From assembly GCA_016713275.1 (NCBI GenBank), contig JADJPL010000001.1, forward strand, positions 679,001-743,000: a stretch of 64,000 nt of DNA, given 5' to 3'. Within the stretch, counting starts at the first letter, position 1. Each line of letters opens with the position of its first letter. Source of the DNA: Haliscomenobacter sp. (GTDB taxonomy: Bacteria > Bacteroidota > Bacteroidia > Chitinophagales > Saprospiraceae). Of this stretch, positions 19,112-29,764 are shown piece after piece. The notes beneath the pieces are model-generated. The model was given only the letters and a program-made list of their open reading frames with translations, made no database searches and was not told the origin of the DNA. The position numbers were made by a program, and so were the translations under genes.

Positions 19112-22100
19112 ATGAACATCACGGAAATCTCAATCAATCGCCCGTCGCTGATTATCGTATTATTCAGCATTTTTGCGTTGCTTGGTATCATCGGATTCAA
19201 CAATCTGAGTTACGAACTGATGCCTGATTTCAACCAGCAGGTTGTCGTTGTGCGCACGGGCTACCCGGGCGCCACGCCCGATGAAGTCGAAACCTCCGTT
19301 TCGCGAAAAATGGAGGACGCTTTATCTAATCTGGAAGGGGTAGACTATTTAGTCTCCAAGTCTTTACCCAATGCATCGGTCATCATTGCCAATCTGAATT
19401 ACGGTACCGACCTCGACCAGGCCATGCAGGATGCCCAGCGGTACATTGACAATATCCGCAAGGATTTGCCCGCTGATATTTTAAGCCCCGTAATGACCAA
19501 GGTACACCCAAATGACTTGCCGATTATGTCGGTGAGTGCTACCAGCAATTTGCCGGCCCCCGTTTTTTACCAAAAAATGAAGGACGAGTATTTGCCCCAA
19601 ATTCAGCAACTGAAAGGCGTAGCGGAAATCACGATGCTGGGCGGCGAAGAGCGGGAAATACAAGTAAAGGTCAACCAGGAAAAACTGAAATACTACCGGA
19701 TTTCCCTGCTTCAGGTAGTGGATGCCGTCAACCGCGCCGGTTTGGACCTGCCCGCCGGAAATGTGCAAACAGATACCGAAACCAATTCGGTGCGATTGGT
19801 GGGCAAGTTCAACACGCTCGACCAGTTGCGCAGCGTGCAAATCGCTATGCCCTCGCCCAATAGTCCGGTCTACTTGAAAGACGTGGCGGAAGTAGTGGAC
19901 GGTATTCGGGAAGTGAGTTCGGTGAGCCGGTTCAACGGTAAAAATGGGATTGGGCTTTTGCTTAAAAAACAAGGCGATGCCAATGCCGTGAATGTATCGA
20001 AAGCCGTGCGCAGCGTATTTGAAACCATTGAAGAGCAAAATACCCGGCAGGGAGTCAAGTTTACTATTGCGGACGACAGCACCGACAACACCATTGCTGC
20101 GGTAGACAGCGTAGTTTTGGATTTGATTTTGGCGGTTATTCTGGTGTCGTTGGTGATGCTTTTGTTTTTGCATAGTTTCCGAAATTCGCTTATTGTATTG
20201 GTTGCGATTCCAACCTCTTTAGTCACGGCCTTTGCAGTCATGTGGATTCTGAATTACACGCTCAATCTGATGACGCTTTTGGCTATGTCGCTGATTATCG
20301 GAATCCTCGTAGACGATGCCGTGGTGGTACTGGAAAATATTCAGCGCCACCTCGACATGGGCAAAGAAAAACGGAAAGCTGCCTTTGATGGGCGCATGGA
20401 AATCGGATTTTCGGCATTGTCCATTACGCTGGTGGACGTTGTCGTATTTTTGCCGATTTTATTCCTGCAGGTGTTTGTAGCGGATATGTTGAAACAATTT
20501 TCGATCGTAGTCATCACGTCCACATTAACCAGTTTATTGGTCGGGTTTACGCTCACCCCGTGGCTCGCATCCCGCATTGGCAAAAAAGAAGACTTACAGC
20601 CGGTTAACCTTTTTAACCGCTTTTTGATTGGCTTTGAAAACGCATTACACCGTTTCATCGAATGGTATGGCAGGCAATTGGATTGGGTGCTGAGCCACAA
20701 ATTGATTTTTTCAGCCATGGTGCTTTTGCTTTTTGCCATGACGCTGGGCGTGATGAAACAGGGCATCATCGGCAAGGAACTGATTTCCACAGGCGATCAG
20801 GGCAAGTTTCGTTTTGCTCTGGAGTTTGACAAAAGCGCTTCCCTCGAACGCAACGATGCCGTTTCAAAGGATATTGAGGCCTACATTTTGGCGCAACCCG
20901 AGGTGAAAACCCTGTTCAGCAACGTGGGCGGACCGGCTACGGGAATTGGTAGTTTGGGGGTTGGCGTATCTTATAAAACCGAATTTACGGTGCAGTTGAA
21001 AGACAAAAAAGAACTGCAAAATTTGAGAACGGAAGACTTCATGATACGCCTTCGGAGCGGTTTGCAAAAACAACATCCCGATATCCGTTTTTCCATGGCA
21101 ACATTGGGTTTGGTGCCCCGTTCCGCGCCGGGTGGAAATGACGTTGAGCGGCAGCGATCTCAACCTCGTCATGCAAACAGGCAAGATGCTTAAAGAGGTG
21201 GTACAGCGCGTTCCCGGAGCCGATAACGTGCAATTGTCGGTTGAGGAAGGCAGCCCGGAATACCAGATTTTGCCCGATAAAGACCGCATGCAGCGATTGG
21301 GGTTAAACACCGCATATATCGGGCAGAACCTGCGCGTCGCTTTTACCGGAAATGACGATGCCCGCTTGACGGAAAGCGGCACAGAGTACCCTATCCGGAT
21401 TTGGCTGGCGGATTTTGACCGCCGTAATTTTGAAGATGTCAATCGGTTAAACATCCTCAATCCAATGGGAGTTCCTGTACAAGTGGCTCAGTTTGCAAAG
21501 GTCGCAAAAGACCGCACGCCTTCGTTGTTGGAGCGAAAAGACCGGCAGCCTGCCATTACCCTCACCGCCGACGCATTGGGCAGGCCTTCTGGAACAGTAG
21601 CCGATGAGGTGGTTGCCTATTTAAAGGAAAACCCGTTGCCCGAAGGCATAAATCTCGCCTGGGGCAGCGATATTAAGCGGCAGAATGATAGCTTTGGCGC
21701 ATTGGGGAGCGTTTTGCGATTTCCCTTTTTGTTGATTTACCTGATTATGGTCGCTTTGTACGACAGTTTTGTGTATCCCTTCGTCGCGCTGTTCTCCATT
21801 CCCGTCGCGGCGATCGGGGCTTTTTAGCGCTGAATCTATCCCTCAGCAACCTGAGCCTGTTCGCCCTGCTGGGTTTGATTATGCTCATGGGGTTAGTAAC
21901 TAAAAATGCGATTTTGATTGTGGATTTCACCAACCAACTCAAAGCCGGAGGAATGCGATACCGGGAGGCATTGATAGAAGCGGGCAAGGAGCGGATGCGT
22001 CCGATTTTGATGACCACGGTTGCCATGGCTGTCGGGATGCTGCCGATTGCTTTGGGAAAAGGAACAGCCAGCGAATGGAAAAATGGATTGGCATGGGTCA

Positions 22101-22225
22101 TCATCGGCGGCTTGCTTTCCTCCCTCATCTTGACCGTATTTTTGGTGCCAATGGCGTATTACCTGGCGGACAGGCTAAAGGAAAAAATTGCCGGAATACA
22201 GGATAAAAAGCTTGCCCAAGAATGA
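19112..22225 (+). CDS. RND-family inner-membrane efflux pump, two one-base frameshifts
   Basis: About 1,037 residues once joined, the normal size. Segments: 19112-~21130, ~21130-~21822 and ~21822-22225. The first break lies in CGCCGGGTGG (one G short), the second in GGGGCTTTTTAG (one T short); restoring them gives SAPGVEMTLSGSDLN and AAIGAFLALNLSLSNLSLF. Family marks: N-terminal helix and PDFNQQVVVVRTGYPGATPD, the proton-relay aspartates in TM4 (IIGILVDDAVVVLENIQRHL) and the TM10-12 block (LMGLVTKNAILIVDF). It exports drugs or other compounds using the proton gradient, together with the adaptor and channel genes upstream. Confidence 0.93.
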
Positions 22226-22240
22226 TGCAGTGCCGGTTGC

Positions 22241-22331
22241 TACACTACCGGAGATTTTCGTTTTCCTGGCGCCCAGACCTTTCAGATTTCCGAAACCTGG
22301 AAGGTCTAGTTTTACAATGTCCAGTAATGTA
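22241..22331. mobile_element. MITE-like palindromic element, copy 2, with perfect 9-bp target duplication
   Basis: Ends TACACTACCGGAGATT and AATGTCCAGTAATGTA; inner GCCCAGACCTTTCAG faces CGAAACCTGGAAGGTCT. Flanked by GCCGGTTGC on both sides (22232-22240 and 22332-22340). It lies 15 bases behind the stop of the RND gene. Confidence 0.82.
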
Positions 22332-22608
22332 GCCGGTTGCTCACGATCCAGCTAAGGGAGCGCTGGCGCTGTCCTGGTTGCGTACACATGACGCGAAGAT
22401 GGGCCTGTTGAGGCAGGCTCTGAATGAAAATTTTCTCTAAATTTGGAGAAGAATCAGACACTTGCATTGCATTTAATTTCAGGACGAAAACAACTAAAGG
22501 AGCGCCTTTAAAATCCTCGAACAATCCGCGCCGGAAATCGAAAGGACCAATCCGTAGGGAAAAAGGAAATAAACCAGGATGTCAGGAAACCGAACAAATC
22601 TAAAACGC
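22332..22608. other. Intergenic region without recognised gene
   Basis: About 277 bases between the MITE copy and the PLP lyase gene. It presumably holds the lyase promoter. I see no conserved element besides the duplicated 9-mer at its left edge. Confidence 0.4.
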
Positions 22609-23734
22609 ATGAAATTATCCACAGCCCTCATTCACCGGCATAACATCAAAGACCCCAGCGGAGCGGTCATGTCGCCATTAATTATGGCGACTACCTTTGA
22701 GCGAAACGAAGACCAGCTCACCATGCCCCAGGGCTACCTCTATTCCCGCTACGACAACCCCAATAAAAATGCCCTTGAGCATAAAATAGCCGAAATGGAA
22801 GGCGGCGCAGCCTGTATCAGTTTTGCGTCCGGACTGGCGGCGGCAACGGCCATTTTCCAAAGTTTGAAGTCGGGCGACCATATTGTGATGGCCGATGATA
22901 CCTACTTCTCGATGCGCACGATTGTCCATACGCTGTATGCCGGGTTCGGCCTGAGTTATACGCTGGCAGATTTTACCAATCCCGGCGATTTGAGGCAGGC
23001 GATCCAGCCGAATACCAAGCTTTTGGATGGAATCGCCCTCCAATCCTTCGATCAAAGTAACCGATATAGAAGCCATTGTGGAAATAGCCAGGGAGTATGG
23101 CTGTATAACCGTGGCGGATAATACCTGGGCCACTCCGTTTTACACAAGGCCCCTGGATTTGGGTGTAGATATCGTGTTGCACTCCACGACGAAATATTTC
23201 GGAGGCCATAGCGATATTTTAGGCGGCGCGTTGGTTTTTAAAGAAAACAACGAAAAAACGGCATTCATTAAAAAAGTGCAGTGTTATGGGGGCGCTGTGC
23301 CTTCCCCATTTGATTGCTGGTTGTTGTGCCGCAGCCTGACCACCTTTACGGCAAGAATGGCCATTCACTCCGCCAATGCGATGAAATTGGCCAGGTTCCT
23401 GGAGAAAGAACCCAAAATAGAACGCGTTTTGTACCCTGGGCTGCCTTCTCATCCGCAACATGCCATTGCTTCCAGACAAATGAAAGGAGGATACGGCGGT
23501 ATGCTGTCTGTTTTGGTGAAAGGCGGCAGAGAGAACGCCTTAAAATTGTGCTCCCTGTTGCAATTATTCACCCACGCCACCAGCCTGGGCGGCGTAGAGA
23601 GTTTAATTGAACATCGGAAATCTACTGAAGGGCCTGATTCGGCAACGCCCGATAATTTATTGAGGATATCGGTTGGCATCGAAGCTGCGGAGGATTTAAT
23701 CAAGGACTTTAAACAGGCCTTGAAGCGGTTGTGA
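22609..23734 (+). CDS. Cys/Met-metabolism PLP enzyme (cystathionine or methionine gamma-lyase type), frameshift near 23025
   Basis: Two overlapping frames make one ~375-residue enzyme. First part: STALIHRHNIKDPSGAVMSP, YLYSRYDNPNKNALEHKIAE with the tyrosine and arginine that bind PLP phosphate, and MEGGAACISFASGLAA. Second part: ESPSNPSIKVTDIEAIVEIA, VADNTWATPF and HSTTKYFGGHSDILGG with the PLP lysine, then SLGGVESLIEHR. At 23020-23027 the family's L-W-x-E-S-P-S-N-P motif is broken (LLDG versus MESPSNP), consistent with two lost bases. Activity within the family (gamma-lyase, beta-lyase or gamma-synthase) cannot be fixed by sight. The ATG at 22609 is preferred over the upstream start at 22579. 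Confidence 0.88.
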
Positions 23735-23786
23735 AAAGCAGACGGCCCTGGTTACCCGAACAAGCTGGATAAAAAAATTACTGCAA

Positions 23787-23993
23787 ATGAACCGGAAAGA
23801 ACGATCGGAACCAACAGACCCGGAATTGTTGGAAGAAGCAAAAAAAAGGAAAGCATCTTCCATCCTTCATGCCGGGTTAATAGGGTTTATGGTTGGCATC
23901 GTCATTTACAGCGCTGTTAAAAATACCTGGGGTTTGCTTACGCTAATTCCTTTGTATTTTATTTACAGGCTATTGAAAAAGCCGAAAAAATGA
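23787..23993 (+). CDS. Small two-helix membrane protein
   Basis: 68 residues: a charged N-terminus (RKERSEPTDPELLEEAKKRK), two hydrophobic helices (SILHAGLIGFMVGIVIYSAV and WGLLTLIPLYFIYRLL) and a basic tail (KKPKK). This layout is common in Bacteroidota as an uncharacterised small protein. It lies 52 bases behind the lyase gene. Confidence 0.6.
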   Translation: MNRKERSEPTDPELLEEAKKRKASSILHAGLIGFMVGIVIYSAVKNTWGLLTLIPLYFIYRLLKKPKK

Positions 23994-24034
23994 ACCCTGA
24001 AAAACTATTGAAAGAACGAAATCTGAAATAGGGC

Positions 24035-24752
24035 ATGGCAGAGATTTGTAAAAACTGCAAAACAGAAATAACCCTAAATTACTGTCCAGGTTGTGGACAT
24101 CCCAAATCGTTGAAAAAAATTGACGGCCAGTATATACTCCAGGAAATTCGTGGTTCGTTGAGCCTGGAAAAAGGGTTTCTGTTTACTATACGCGCATTGG
24201 TTGTCGATCCGGGGGGAAGCATAAAAGGTTTTATAGATGAAGATAGAAACCGACTGGTTAAACCAATAGTTTTCCTAATTGTAGCGTCGTTGGCTTATTC
24301 CATTTTGAACAACGTTTTTCAATTCTGAAGATCATTATGTGACATTCTCAGACAAAAAGGCTCCGACGCTTGCGATTTCCAAGTGGGTACAGGAAAATTA
24401 TGGCTATGCAAATATTATAATGGCTTTGTTTATTGGAATTTGGGTAAGTTGCTTTCCGAAAACAGCTATTCAACTTTTTTGAAATTTTAATACTCCTTTG
24501 CTTTGTGATGGGCATGGGCATGTTGATTTATTCGGTGTTTGGCGTCGCTCAGGATTGACGCATGTTTACTTGATGCAGGCGGCAGTAGTCGTTGGGTTTG
24601 TCTATACGACGTATGCCGTCGGGCAGTTTTTTGACAAGCGAAACCCCATCAGCTATTTTAAAGCATTTATTGCCTATGTGATTGGAATGATCTCGTTTTC
24701 TCTGACAGCCATTGGGATAGGGATGATGATAGATTGGATCATGGGAAATTAG
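24035..24752 (+). pseudogene. DUF3667-type membrane protein with about three frameshifts
   Basis: The first 97 residues have the DUF3667 signature: a zinc ribbon (CKNCKTEITLNYCPGCGHPK), then DGQYILQEIRGSLSLEKGFL and VVDPGGSIKGFIDEDRNRLV. The frame breaks at about 24325 (VFQF then stop), resumes as SEDHYVTFSDKKAPTLAI, breaks again near 24480 and 24558 and ends with helices FVYTTYAVGQFF and ISFSLTAIGIGMMID. All four stretches fit one ~235-residue protein. Either the gene is decaying or these are further indel errors. Confidence 0.65.
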
Positions 24753-24905
24753 GAAAAACAGCAGGCAACAAGTCTGCTGCTTCTTGCCCCGAAAGCGGTT
24801 TGACGCCGTCCTGGCGATAAAAAGTATACAACAACCTCGAATTCGTATTAACAGATAACTGCTTATTCGGCGGACCTTTGCCCTGTACCTTTAAAGATCA
24901 AAAAA

Positions 24906-25724
24906 ATGAGCAAAAAAGTAATTTTAATCACAGGCGCCAGTTCGGGAATGGGTAAAGAAACCGCAAAAGAACTCCTTCAGCAAGGGCACACCGTTTATTC
25001 TGTCGCAAGACGCATAGACCAAATGCAAGACCTTAAAGATTTGGGCGGATACCCTATCCAAATGGATGTAACCAAAGAAAGCGACATTCAACATGTGGTT
25101 GATACCATTCTCCAAAAAGAAGGAAAAATTGATGTACTTTGGAACAATGCAGGTTACGGACTGTATGGCGCTGTTGAAGACATTCCGGTGGAAGAAGCCA
25201 GACGGCAATTTGAGGTAAATGTATTTGGATTAGCAGCTATCACCCAAAAAGTAGTACCCTATATGCGCGAAGCAAATGCAGGTACCATTATCAACACGTC
25301 TTCAATGGGTGGCAAAATGTATACGCCTATGGGAGCTTGGTATCATGCCAGCAAACATGCCGTTGAAGGATTTAGCGATTGTTTAAGGTTGGAACTCAAA
25401 CCGTTTAATATACATGTCGTTGTCCTGGAACCAGGAATTATTGTAACTGAGTTTGGCGATGTTATGCTGCAAAACCTGAACCAATTTTCTTCAACAGGTG
25501 CTTATGCTGCACTAACCAACAAACTGGTAGCTGCAACCAGGAAAATGTACGACCGCGGGCAAGGCTCAAAGGTGGCCGTAGTTTCAAAAACGATAAGTAA
25601 AATTGTAAATTCGAAAAAACCTTCAACCAGGTACCGGGTTGGTCTTTGGGCAAAACCTATGGTTTGGATGAGGGTCTATTTGGGGGATAGATTATTTGAT
25701 AAAATAGTTATGAGCCAGATATAA
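24906..25724 (+). CDS. Short-chain dehydrogenase/reductase
   Basis: 272 residues, classical SDR: cofactor-binding TGASSGMGKETA, NNAGYGLYGAVE, catalytic serine in INTSSMGG and the YHASKHAVEGF Y-x-x-x-K motif. The acidic residue expected for NAD is replaced by ARR after the second strand (VYSVARRIDQM), which favours NADP. The substrate is unknown. The AraC regulator starts two bases after its stop, so the two are likely cotranscribed or coregulated. Confidence 0.92.
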   Translation: MSKKVILITGASSGMGKETAKELLQQGHTVYSVARRIDQMQDLKDLGGYPIQMDVTKESDIQHVVDTILQKEGKIDVLWNNAGYGLYGAVEDIPVEEARRQFEVNVFGLAAITQKVVPYMREANAGTIINTSSMGGKMYTPMGAWYHASKHAVEGFSDCLRLELKPFNIHVVVLEPGIIVTEFGDVMLQNLNQFSSTGAYAALTNKLVAATRKMYDRGQGSKVAVVSKTISKIVNSKKPSTRYRVGLWAKPMVWMRVYLGDRLFDKIVMSQI

Positions 25725-25725
25725 T

Positions 25726-26630
25726 ATGAAACCTATTATTCAGTTAAAAAGCATTTCTGACATTAACAACTTCGTGCGTTGTCCAACGAAGCATCCTTTG
25801 GTTGCTGTTGTTGATTTTAGTAAAGTAGATGAACACCTAGCAGAAGGGACAAGAATCAGTGCCGACTTTTATTCCATCATGTTTAAAAATTATTGCACGA
25901 ACCTTCTTAGGTATGGAAGGCAAGCTTACGATTTTCAGGAAGGGAGTTTAATCTGCATTGCGCCAAAGCAAGTGCTGACGATGGACAATGAAATTGAAAA
26001 GAAGGATAATATGATGGGTTGGGGTTTGTTTTTTCACCCCGACTTGCTTCGAGGCACGTCCTTAGGGGACAAAATGACGGAGTACACGTTTTTTTCTTAT
26101 GAAACTTCTGAAGCATTGCATTTGTCCGACAAGGAAAAGCAAACCTTGTACGATTGTGTTCAAAAAATTGAAACCGAATTACAAGAGAATATAGACAATC
26201 ACAGCCAAAAATTAATTGTGACCAATATTGAGTTGTTGCTGAATTATTGCTTGAGGTATTATGGAAGGCAATTTATTACCCGGACAACCATCAATTCCAA
26301 CACCGTTTCGAAAGTGGAGAAATTATTAAAAACCTACTTCCAAACGGGCAAGGTAAAAGAAACGGGTTTGCCGACCGTGAAATATTTAGCAGAACAGGTG
26401 CACTTATCGGCCAGTTACTTAAGCGACCTGTTGAAAAAAGAAACAGGTATGCATGCGCAAGAGCACATTCATTATTACCTGATTGAAGAAGCAAAAACAT
26501 TCTGCTGAATACCGACCATTCGGTAAGTGAAGTTGCTTATGCTTTAGGGTTTGAGTATCCGCAATATTTTAGCAAACTCTTCAAACAAAAGACGGGCCAG
26601 ACACCGATAGAATATAGAAATTTAAACTAA
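25726..26630 (+). CDS. AraC-family transcriptional regulator (one-base frameshift near 26497)
   Basis: N-terminal cupin-like sensor (residues ~1-130, with YDFQEGSLICIAPKQVLTMD), then an AraC HTH: VKYLAEQVHLSASYLSDLLK, KETGMHAQEHIHYYLIEEAK. The frame ends early in a run of five A at about 26494-26498; a sixth A continues NILLNTDHSVSEVAYALGFE, YPQYFSKLFKQKTGQTPIEY, which supplies the missing second HTH and ends at 26630. Joined length ~301 residues. It probably controls the SDR gene directly ahead. Confidence 0.88.
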
Positions 26631-26661
26631 AAAGGCCTGTGCGGGATACTAAAAAACAAGT

Positions 26662-26919
26662 ATGCGCTTCATGTATAAAAAGTCCAATGCCCTTATGCTT
26701 CTTTTTTTGCTTTGCGCATGCTGCGCAAGCATAAAAGCCCAGGAAAAACGCTATTCGGAAAGGTATGCAGACACGTATAAAAACTATCTATACGCTGCCT
26801 GCCCAATCAAAAAAGACAGCATCCAGCATTTCGTCTATTTTGCCCGCGACAGGGAATTAGCGCTCCATGTGCCGTACACAACATGGAGCATACAACCGGC
26901 GCCAACCTTGAAAAAATAA
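26662..26919 (+). CDS. Small exported protein, unknown
   Basis: 85 residues: signal peptide (KSNALMLLFLLCACCASIKA) and a short mature part with RYSERYADTYKNYLYAACPI and FARDRELALHVPYTTW. No family recognised. The cysteine run CACC could be a lipobox. It may be a truncated remainder of a larger exported protein; it ends five bases before the propeller lipoprotein start. Confidence 0.45.
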   Translation: MRFMYKKSNALMLLFLLCACCASIKAQEKRYSERYADTYKNYLYAACPIKKDSIQHFVYFARDRELALHVPYTTWSIQPAPTLKK

Positions 26920-26923
26920 AATT

Positions 26924-28024
26924 ATGATAGAAATGAAAAGCCAAAAGCCCCTTTCGTCAAAAATGCTAACTTTTGTGTTTATCGCACTTCATCTTACTTC
27001 TTGCTATGGACAAGTAAATGAACAGGTAGAAAAGAAGGAAAACGCCCCCAAGAACCAAACACCTGCCTTGAAGCAAAATACCGTGTTTCCGCAAATTCAC
27101 ACCAATTTAAATGGAATGGTGCGCGAGTTCGTCCGGGCTATGTATCAAGATACAAAAGGAAACTATTGGTTTGGAACAAATGGAAATGGGATTATCCGCT
27201 ACGATGGGCAAACACTTGAAACCGTTTCAGTCGAAGGAATATCCCCATATTTGGCTGTTAGAGAAATCGTGGAAGATAAAGCAGGTAATGTATGGTTTGG
27301 AACTTCCGATGGACTTCTTAAATACGATGGAGAGAAGTTTACAACATTTTCAGAAAAAGAAGGATTGCAAAATGGAGAAATTTGGGGGTTAACCATTGAC
27401 AAAAGCGGGCTAATTTGGGTTGGAACGATTGAAGGCGTTGGTCGTTTTGATGGAAAAAAGTTTATGCCTTTTTTGTTGCCGGATTCAATGGTCGCAAATC
27501 CGCAGCACATGCTGTCTGATCAATTGGTTTTTAAAATTATAGAAGACAAAAATGGAACCATTTGGCTTGTTACCGATGGAAATGGCATTTTCAAATACCA
27601 TAAAGGGGAATTTACGCATTTAACCGATAAGAATGGACTTACGGACAATAATGCTGCGGATATCCTGGAGGACAAGCATGGAAATATTTGGATTGGAACA
27701 TTTTATGGAGGCATAAGTAAATTTGATGGCAAGACGTATACCAATTTTACCAAAGAGGGAGTAATTGACGGGGTAGAAATAGGAAATTTATTTGAAGATA
27801 GTAAAGGCAATATTTGGTTTTCGGTTGAAAACAAAGGGGTGTACCGATACGACGGGACAGATTTCACCCAATTCACCACCGAAAACGGATTAACTACCAA
27901 CGGGGTCCAAAGTATTTTCGAGGATAACAAACAGCAGGTTTGGTTTGGCACATGGCAAGGAATAAGCCTTTATGATGGGGAGAAATTCATGAATGCAATT
28001 GAAAAAGAACCCTGGGTGAAATAA
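26924..28024 (+). CDS. Lipoprotein with two-component-regulator (Reg_prop) propeller repeats
   Basis: 366 residues: signal peptide with lipobox-like HLTSCYG, then at least seven Reg_prop blades of about 40 residues (DTKGNYWFGTNGNGIIRYDG, DKAGNVWFGTSDGLLKYDGE, DKSGLIWVGTIEGVGRFDGK, DKNGTIWLVTDGNGIFKYHK, DKHGNIWIGTFYGGISKFDG, DSKGNIWFSVENKGVYRYDG, DNKQQVWFGTWQGISLYDGE). Such propellers usually form the sensor of hybrid two-component systems or stand alone on the cell surface. There is no kinase part. Ligand unknown. Local AT content is higher than in neighbouring core genes. Confidence 0.9.
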   Translation: MIEMKSQKPLSSKMLTFVFIALHLTSCYGQVNEQVEKKENAPKNQTPALKQNTVFPQIHTNLNGMVREFVRAMYQDTKGNYWFGTNGNGIIRYDGQTLETVSVEGISPYLAVREIVEDKAGNVWFGTSDGLLKYDGEKFTTFSEKEGLQNGEIWGLTIDKSGLIWVGTIEGVGRFDGKKFMPFLLPDSMVANPQHMLSDQLVFKIIEDKNGTIWLVTDGNGIFKYHKGEFTHLTDKNGLTDNNAADILEDKHGNIWIGTFYGGISKFDGKTYTNFTKEGVIDGVEIGNLFEDSKGNIWFSVENKGVYRYDGTDFTQFTTENGLTTNGVQSIFEDNKQQVWFGTWQGISLYDGEKFMNAIEKEPWVK

Positions 28025-28028
28025 AAAC

Positions 28029-28141
28029 AGTGGGCTTTTTCAAAAAAGTGGTATGGCAACCATTTGAACCCTGAGTGGACAAAGTGGACTGTTGAAGACG
28101 CCAAACGAATTTTCAGGGAGTTTGAACTTGAAGGTAGATTT
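28029..28141 (+). repeat. Duplicated 3' fragment of the MerB-like gene
   Basis: About 113 bases nearly identical (a few substitutions) to 30990-31102, the last ~38 codons of the alkylmercury-lyase-like gene 3 kb downstream (WYGNHLNPEWTKWTVEDAKR). Here it has no upstream reading frame, so it is a displaced copy. Confidence 0.85.
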
Positions 28142-28249
28142 GCGCCGGCAACAGGCAGCAGAAGATTTTGGCGCGGAGTCATCAGGAAGAAGGGTTTTCC
28201 GTTGGCCGTTTGCGCGGGGACGACGAAAAACGGGTGGCCAGCATACGGA

Positions 28250-28308
28250 TGGCGTAGGGGTGATCGCAGGCGCCCATGAACGGGGGGGGAGGGAGCGCAG
28301 CGTTCCCC
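28250..28308. repeat. Dispersed repeat, copy 1
   Basis: TGGCGTAGGGGTGATCGCAG, GCGCCCATGAAC and GGAGGGAGCGCAGCGTTCCC, repeated almost exactly at 35151-35207. The stretch 28142-28394 around it has no recognisable gene. Confidence 0.75.
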
Positions 28309-28394
28309 ATTCAACCTCCGGGGTAATTTTTTGCCCTTCCGGGCGTTAAGAAACCAAGAGTAACCCCTTTATTCACCCGAAACCCTTCTCCTGT

Positions 28395-29645
28395 ATGCGC
28401 ACTAAATGGATTATGCTGCTGCTATGTTCCGCTCTTCTATTCCGTCCATCCTGGGCTCAGCTTCCGCAGGGGATAGACACCGTTTGTTTAAAGGCGGGCG
28501 GGCATGCGATCGCTTCTGCCACGTCGGACGATTATTCGGACCTGGCGTTTTTGAAACGGATACTGAACGACAAAAAAGTCGTGCTCCTCGGGGAGAGCTC
28601 CCACGGCATCGGCGAGTATTATTCGCTGAAGTCGAGGCTGGTGAAATTCCTGCATGCGGAATGCGGTTTTGAGGTGCTGGCCATCGAGAGCGGAATCGGG
28701 GATGTGTACCTGGAGTACCGAAAGGCCGACACCATCTCCGCCGTGGCGCTTCGAAACAACACCGTGTTTGGCAACTTCCAGTGCGCGGAGATCAACCCGC
28801 TGTTTGACTACATCAAAGCGACGGCGGCCGGCCCTGATCCGCTCCGGTACTGCGGGTTCGACTCCCAGAATTTCGGCGCTTCCCTGAACCTGGTCTGGGA
28901 GTTGCTGAGGCAGTACGCCCCCCTGGAGGCCGACAGCGTGATGAACGCGGTCGGGAAGTATTACCAAATCCCGTCCCTGCTGTGGCAGCCCGACCGGGCG
29001 CCTTTGTTCCGGCTCGCGGACACGATCCAAACAGCGGTTTCTTTTGCCCTGAACGCCGTTCGGACCAACCGGGCGCCGATCCAGGCGGAGCGCAGCCTGA
29101 CGGATACCGGCTTCGCCTTTGTTGAGCGGGCGCTGATCAACCTACGGGAAAGCGTGTCTCTGGATTGGAACACCGAAGATCCCTCGGCCCGGCGCGACAG
29201 CCTGATGGCCGACAACCTGTCCTGGCTCATGCAGAAAATCTATCCGGGGAAAAAACTGATCATCTGGGCCCACAACGGCCATATCGGCAAAACCAGCCCG
29301 GAGGGGAACCCGTTCAAATGGATGGGCCAGTACGTCCAGGAAACGTTTAAAGACTCCGCCTTCCATATCGGGCTGTTCGCCCGTGAGGGCGAAACCTACG
29401 AGTGGTGGACGAAAACCAACAAGCCCTTTTTTAACGATCAGCCAAACGACATCGAAACGCTCGCAGGCGTGTACCCCATCACCTTTTTGGACCTGGCGCC
29501 CCGCCCCAACGCGTGCGCATGGCTGTCGGCCCCGGTGCACGGCTACGAAGTCGAAAACGGAGGGCGGATTCGCTTCCTGCCCCGAAAGCGGTTCGACGCC
29601 GTCGTGGTGATGCGCAAGGTGGGGCTGCCGGCGTATAATAGGTAA
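28395..29645 (+). CDS. Erythromycin-esterase-like protein, exported
   Basis: 416 residues with a signal peptide ending near PSWAQ. The EreA-like fold is shown by KKVVLLGESSHGIGEYYSLK (the GESSHG motif with its histidine), VLAIESGIGDVYLEYRKADT, and WAHNGHIGKTSPEGN near the C-terminal third. EreA/EreB open macrolide lactone rings, but this superfamily is wide and many members have unknown substrates, so resistance must not be assumed. The signal peptide suggests action in the periplasm. GC content is higher than in the AT-rich genes that follow. Confidence 0.85.
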   Translation: MRTKWIMLLLCSALLFRPSWAQLPQGIDTVCLKAGGHAIASATSDDYSDLAFLKRILNDKKVVLLGESSHGIGEYYSLKSRLVKFLHAECGFEVLAIESGIGDVYLEYRKADTISAVALRNNTVFGNFQCAEINPLFDYIKATAAGPDPLRYCGFDSQNFGASLNLVWELLRQYAPLEADSVMNAVGKYYQIPSLLWQPDRAPLFRLADTIQTAVSFALNAVRTNRAPIQAERSLTDTGFAFVERALINLRESVSLDWNTEDPSARRDSLMADNLSWLMQKIYPGKKLIIWAHNGHIGKTSPEGNPFKWMGQYVQETFKDSAFHIGLFAREGETYEWWTKTNKPFFNDQPNDIETLAGVYPITFLDLAPRPNACAWLSAPVHGYEVENGGRIRFLPRKRFDAVVVMRKVGLPAYNR

Positions 29646-29655
29646 GCAGGATAAA

Positions 29656-29724
29656 GGCGGCATCGGGGATTCGAATCCGAATAACTGGCAGATAAATGTG
29701 CTTCTGCAAGCGATGCCTGCCGCC
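29656..29724 (-). other. tRNA-like hairpin, possible tRNA 3'-end relic
   Basis: On the minus strand the 69 bases start GGCGGCA and end TGCCGCC, a 7-bp acceptor-like stem, with GGATTCGAATCC where a T-arm would be. No proper anticodon arm forms, so it is not a working tRNA. It marks the border between GC-rich core-like DNA and the AT-rich stretch that follows, and might be an integration scar; this is weak. Confidence 0.25.
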
Positions 29725-29764
29725 AATGTAAGCGCTATTTTGTTTTGAATCAATATGAACAGCT

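Noticed and set aside
28395..29645. Macrolide resistance by erythromycin esterase
   Set aside because: Only superfamily motifs are visible; most such exported proteins have unknown substrates.
29656..29724. Functional tRNA-Cys gene
   Set aside because: The acceptor stem is good but no anticodon stem can be formed and the T stem is incomplete.
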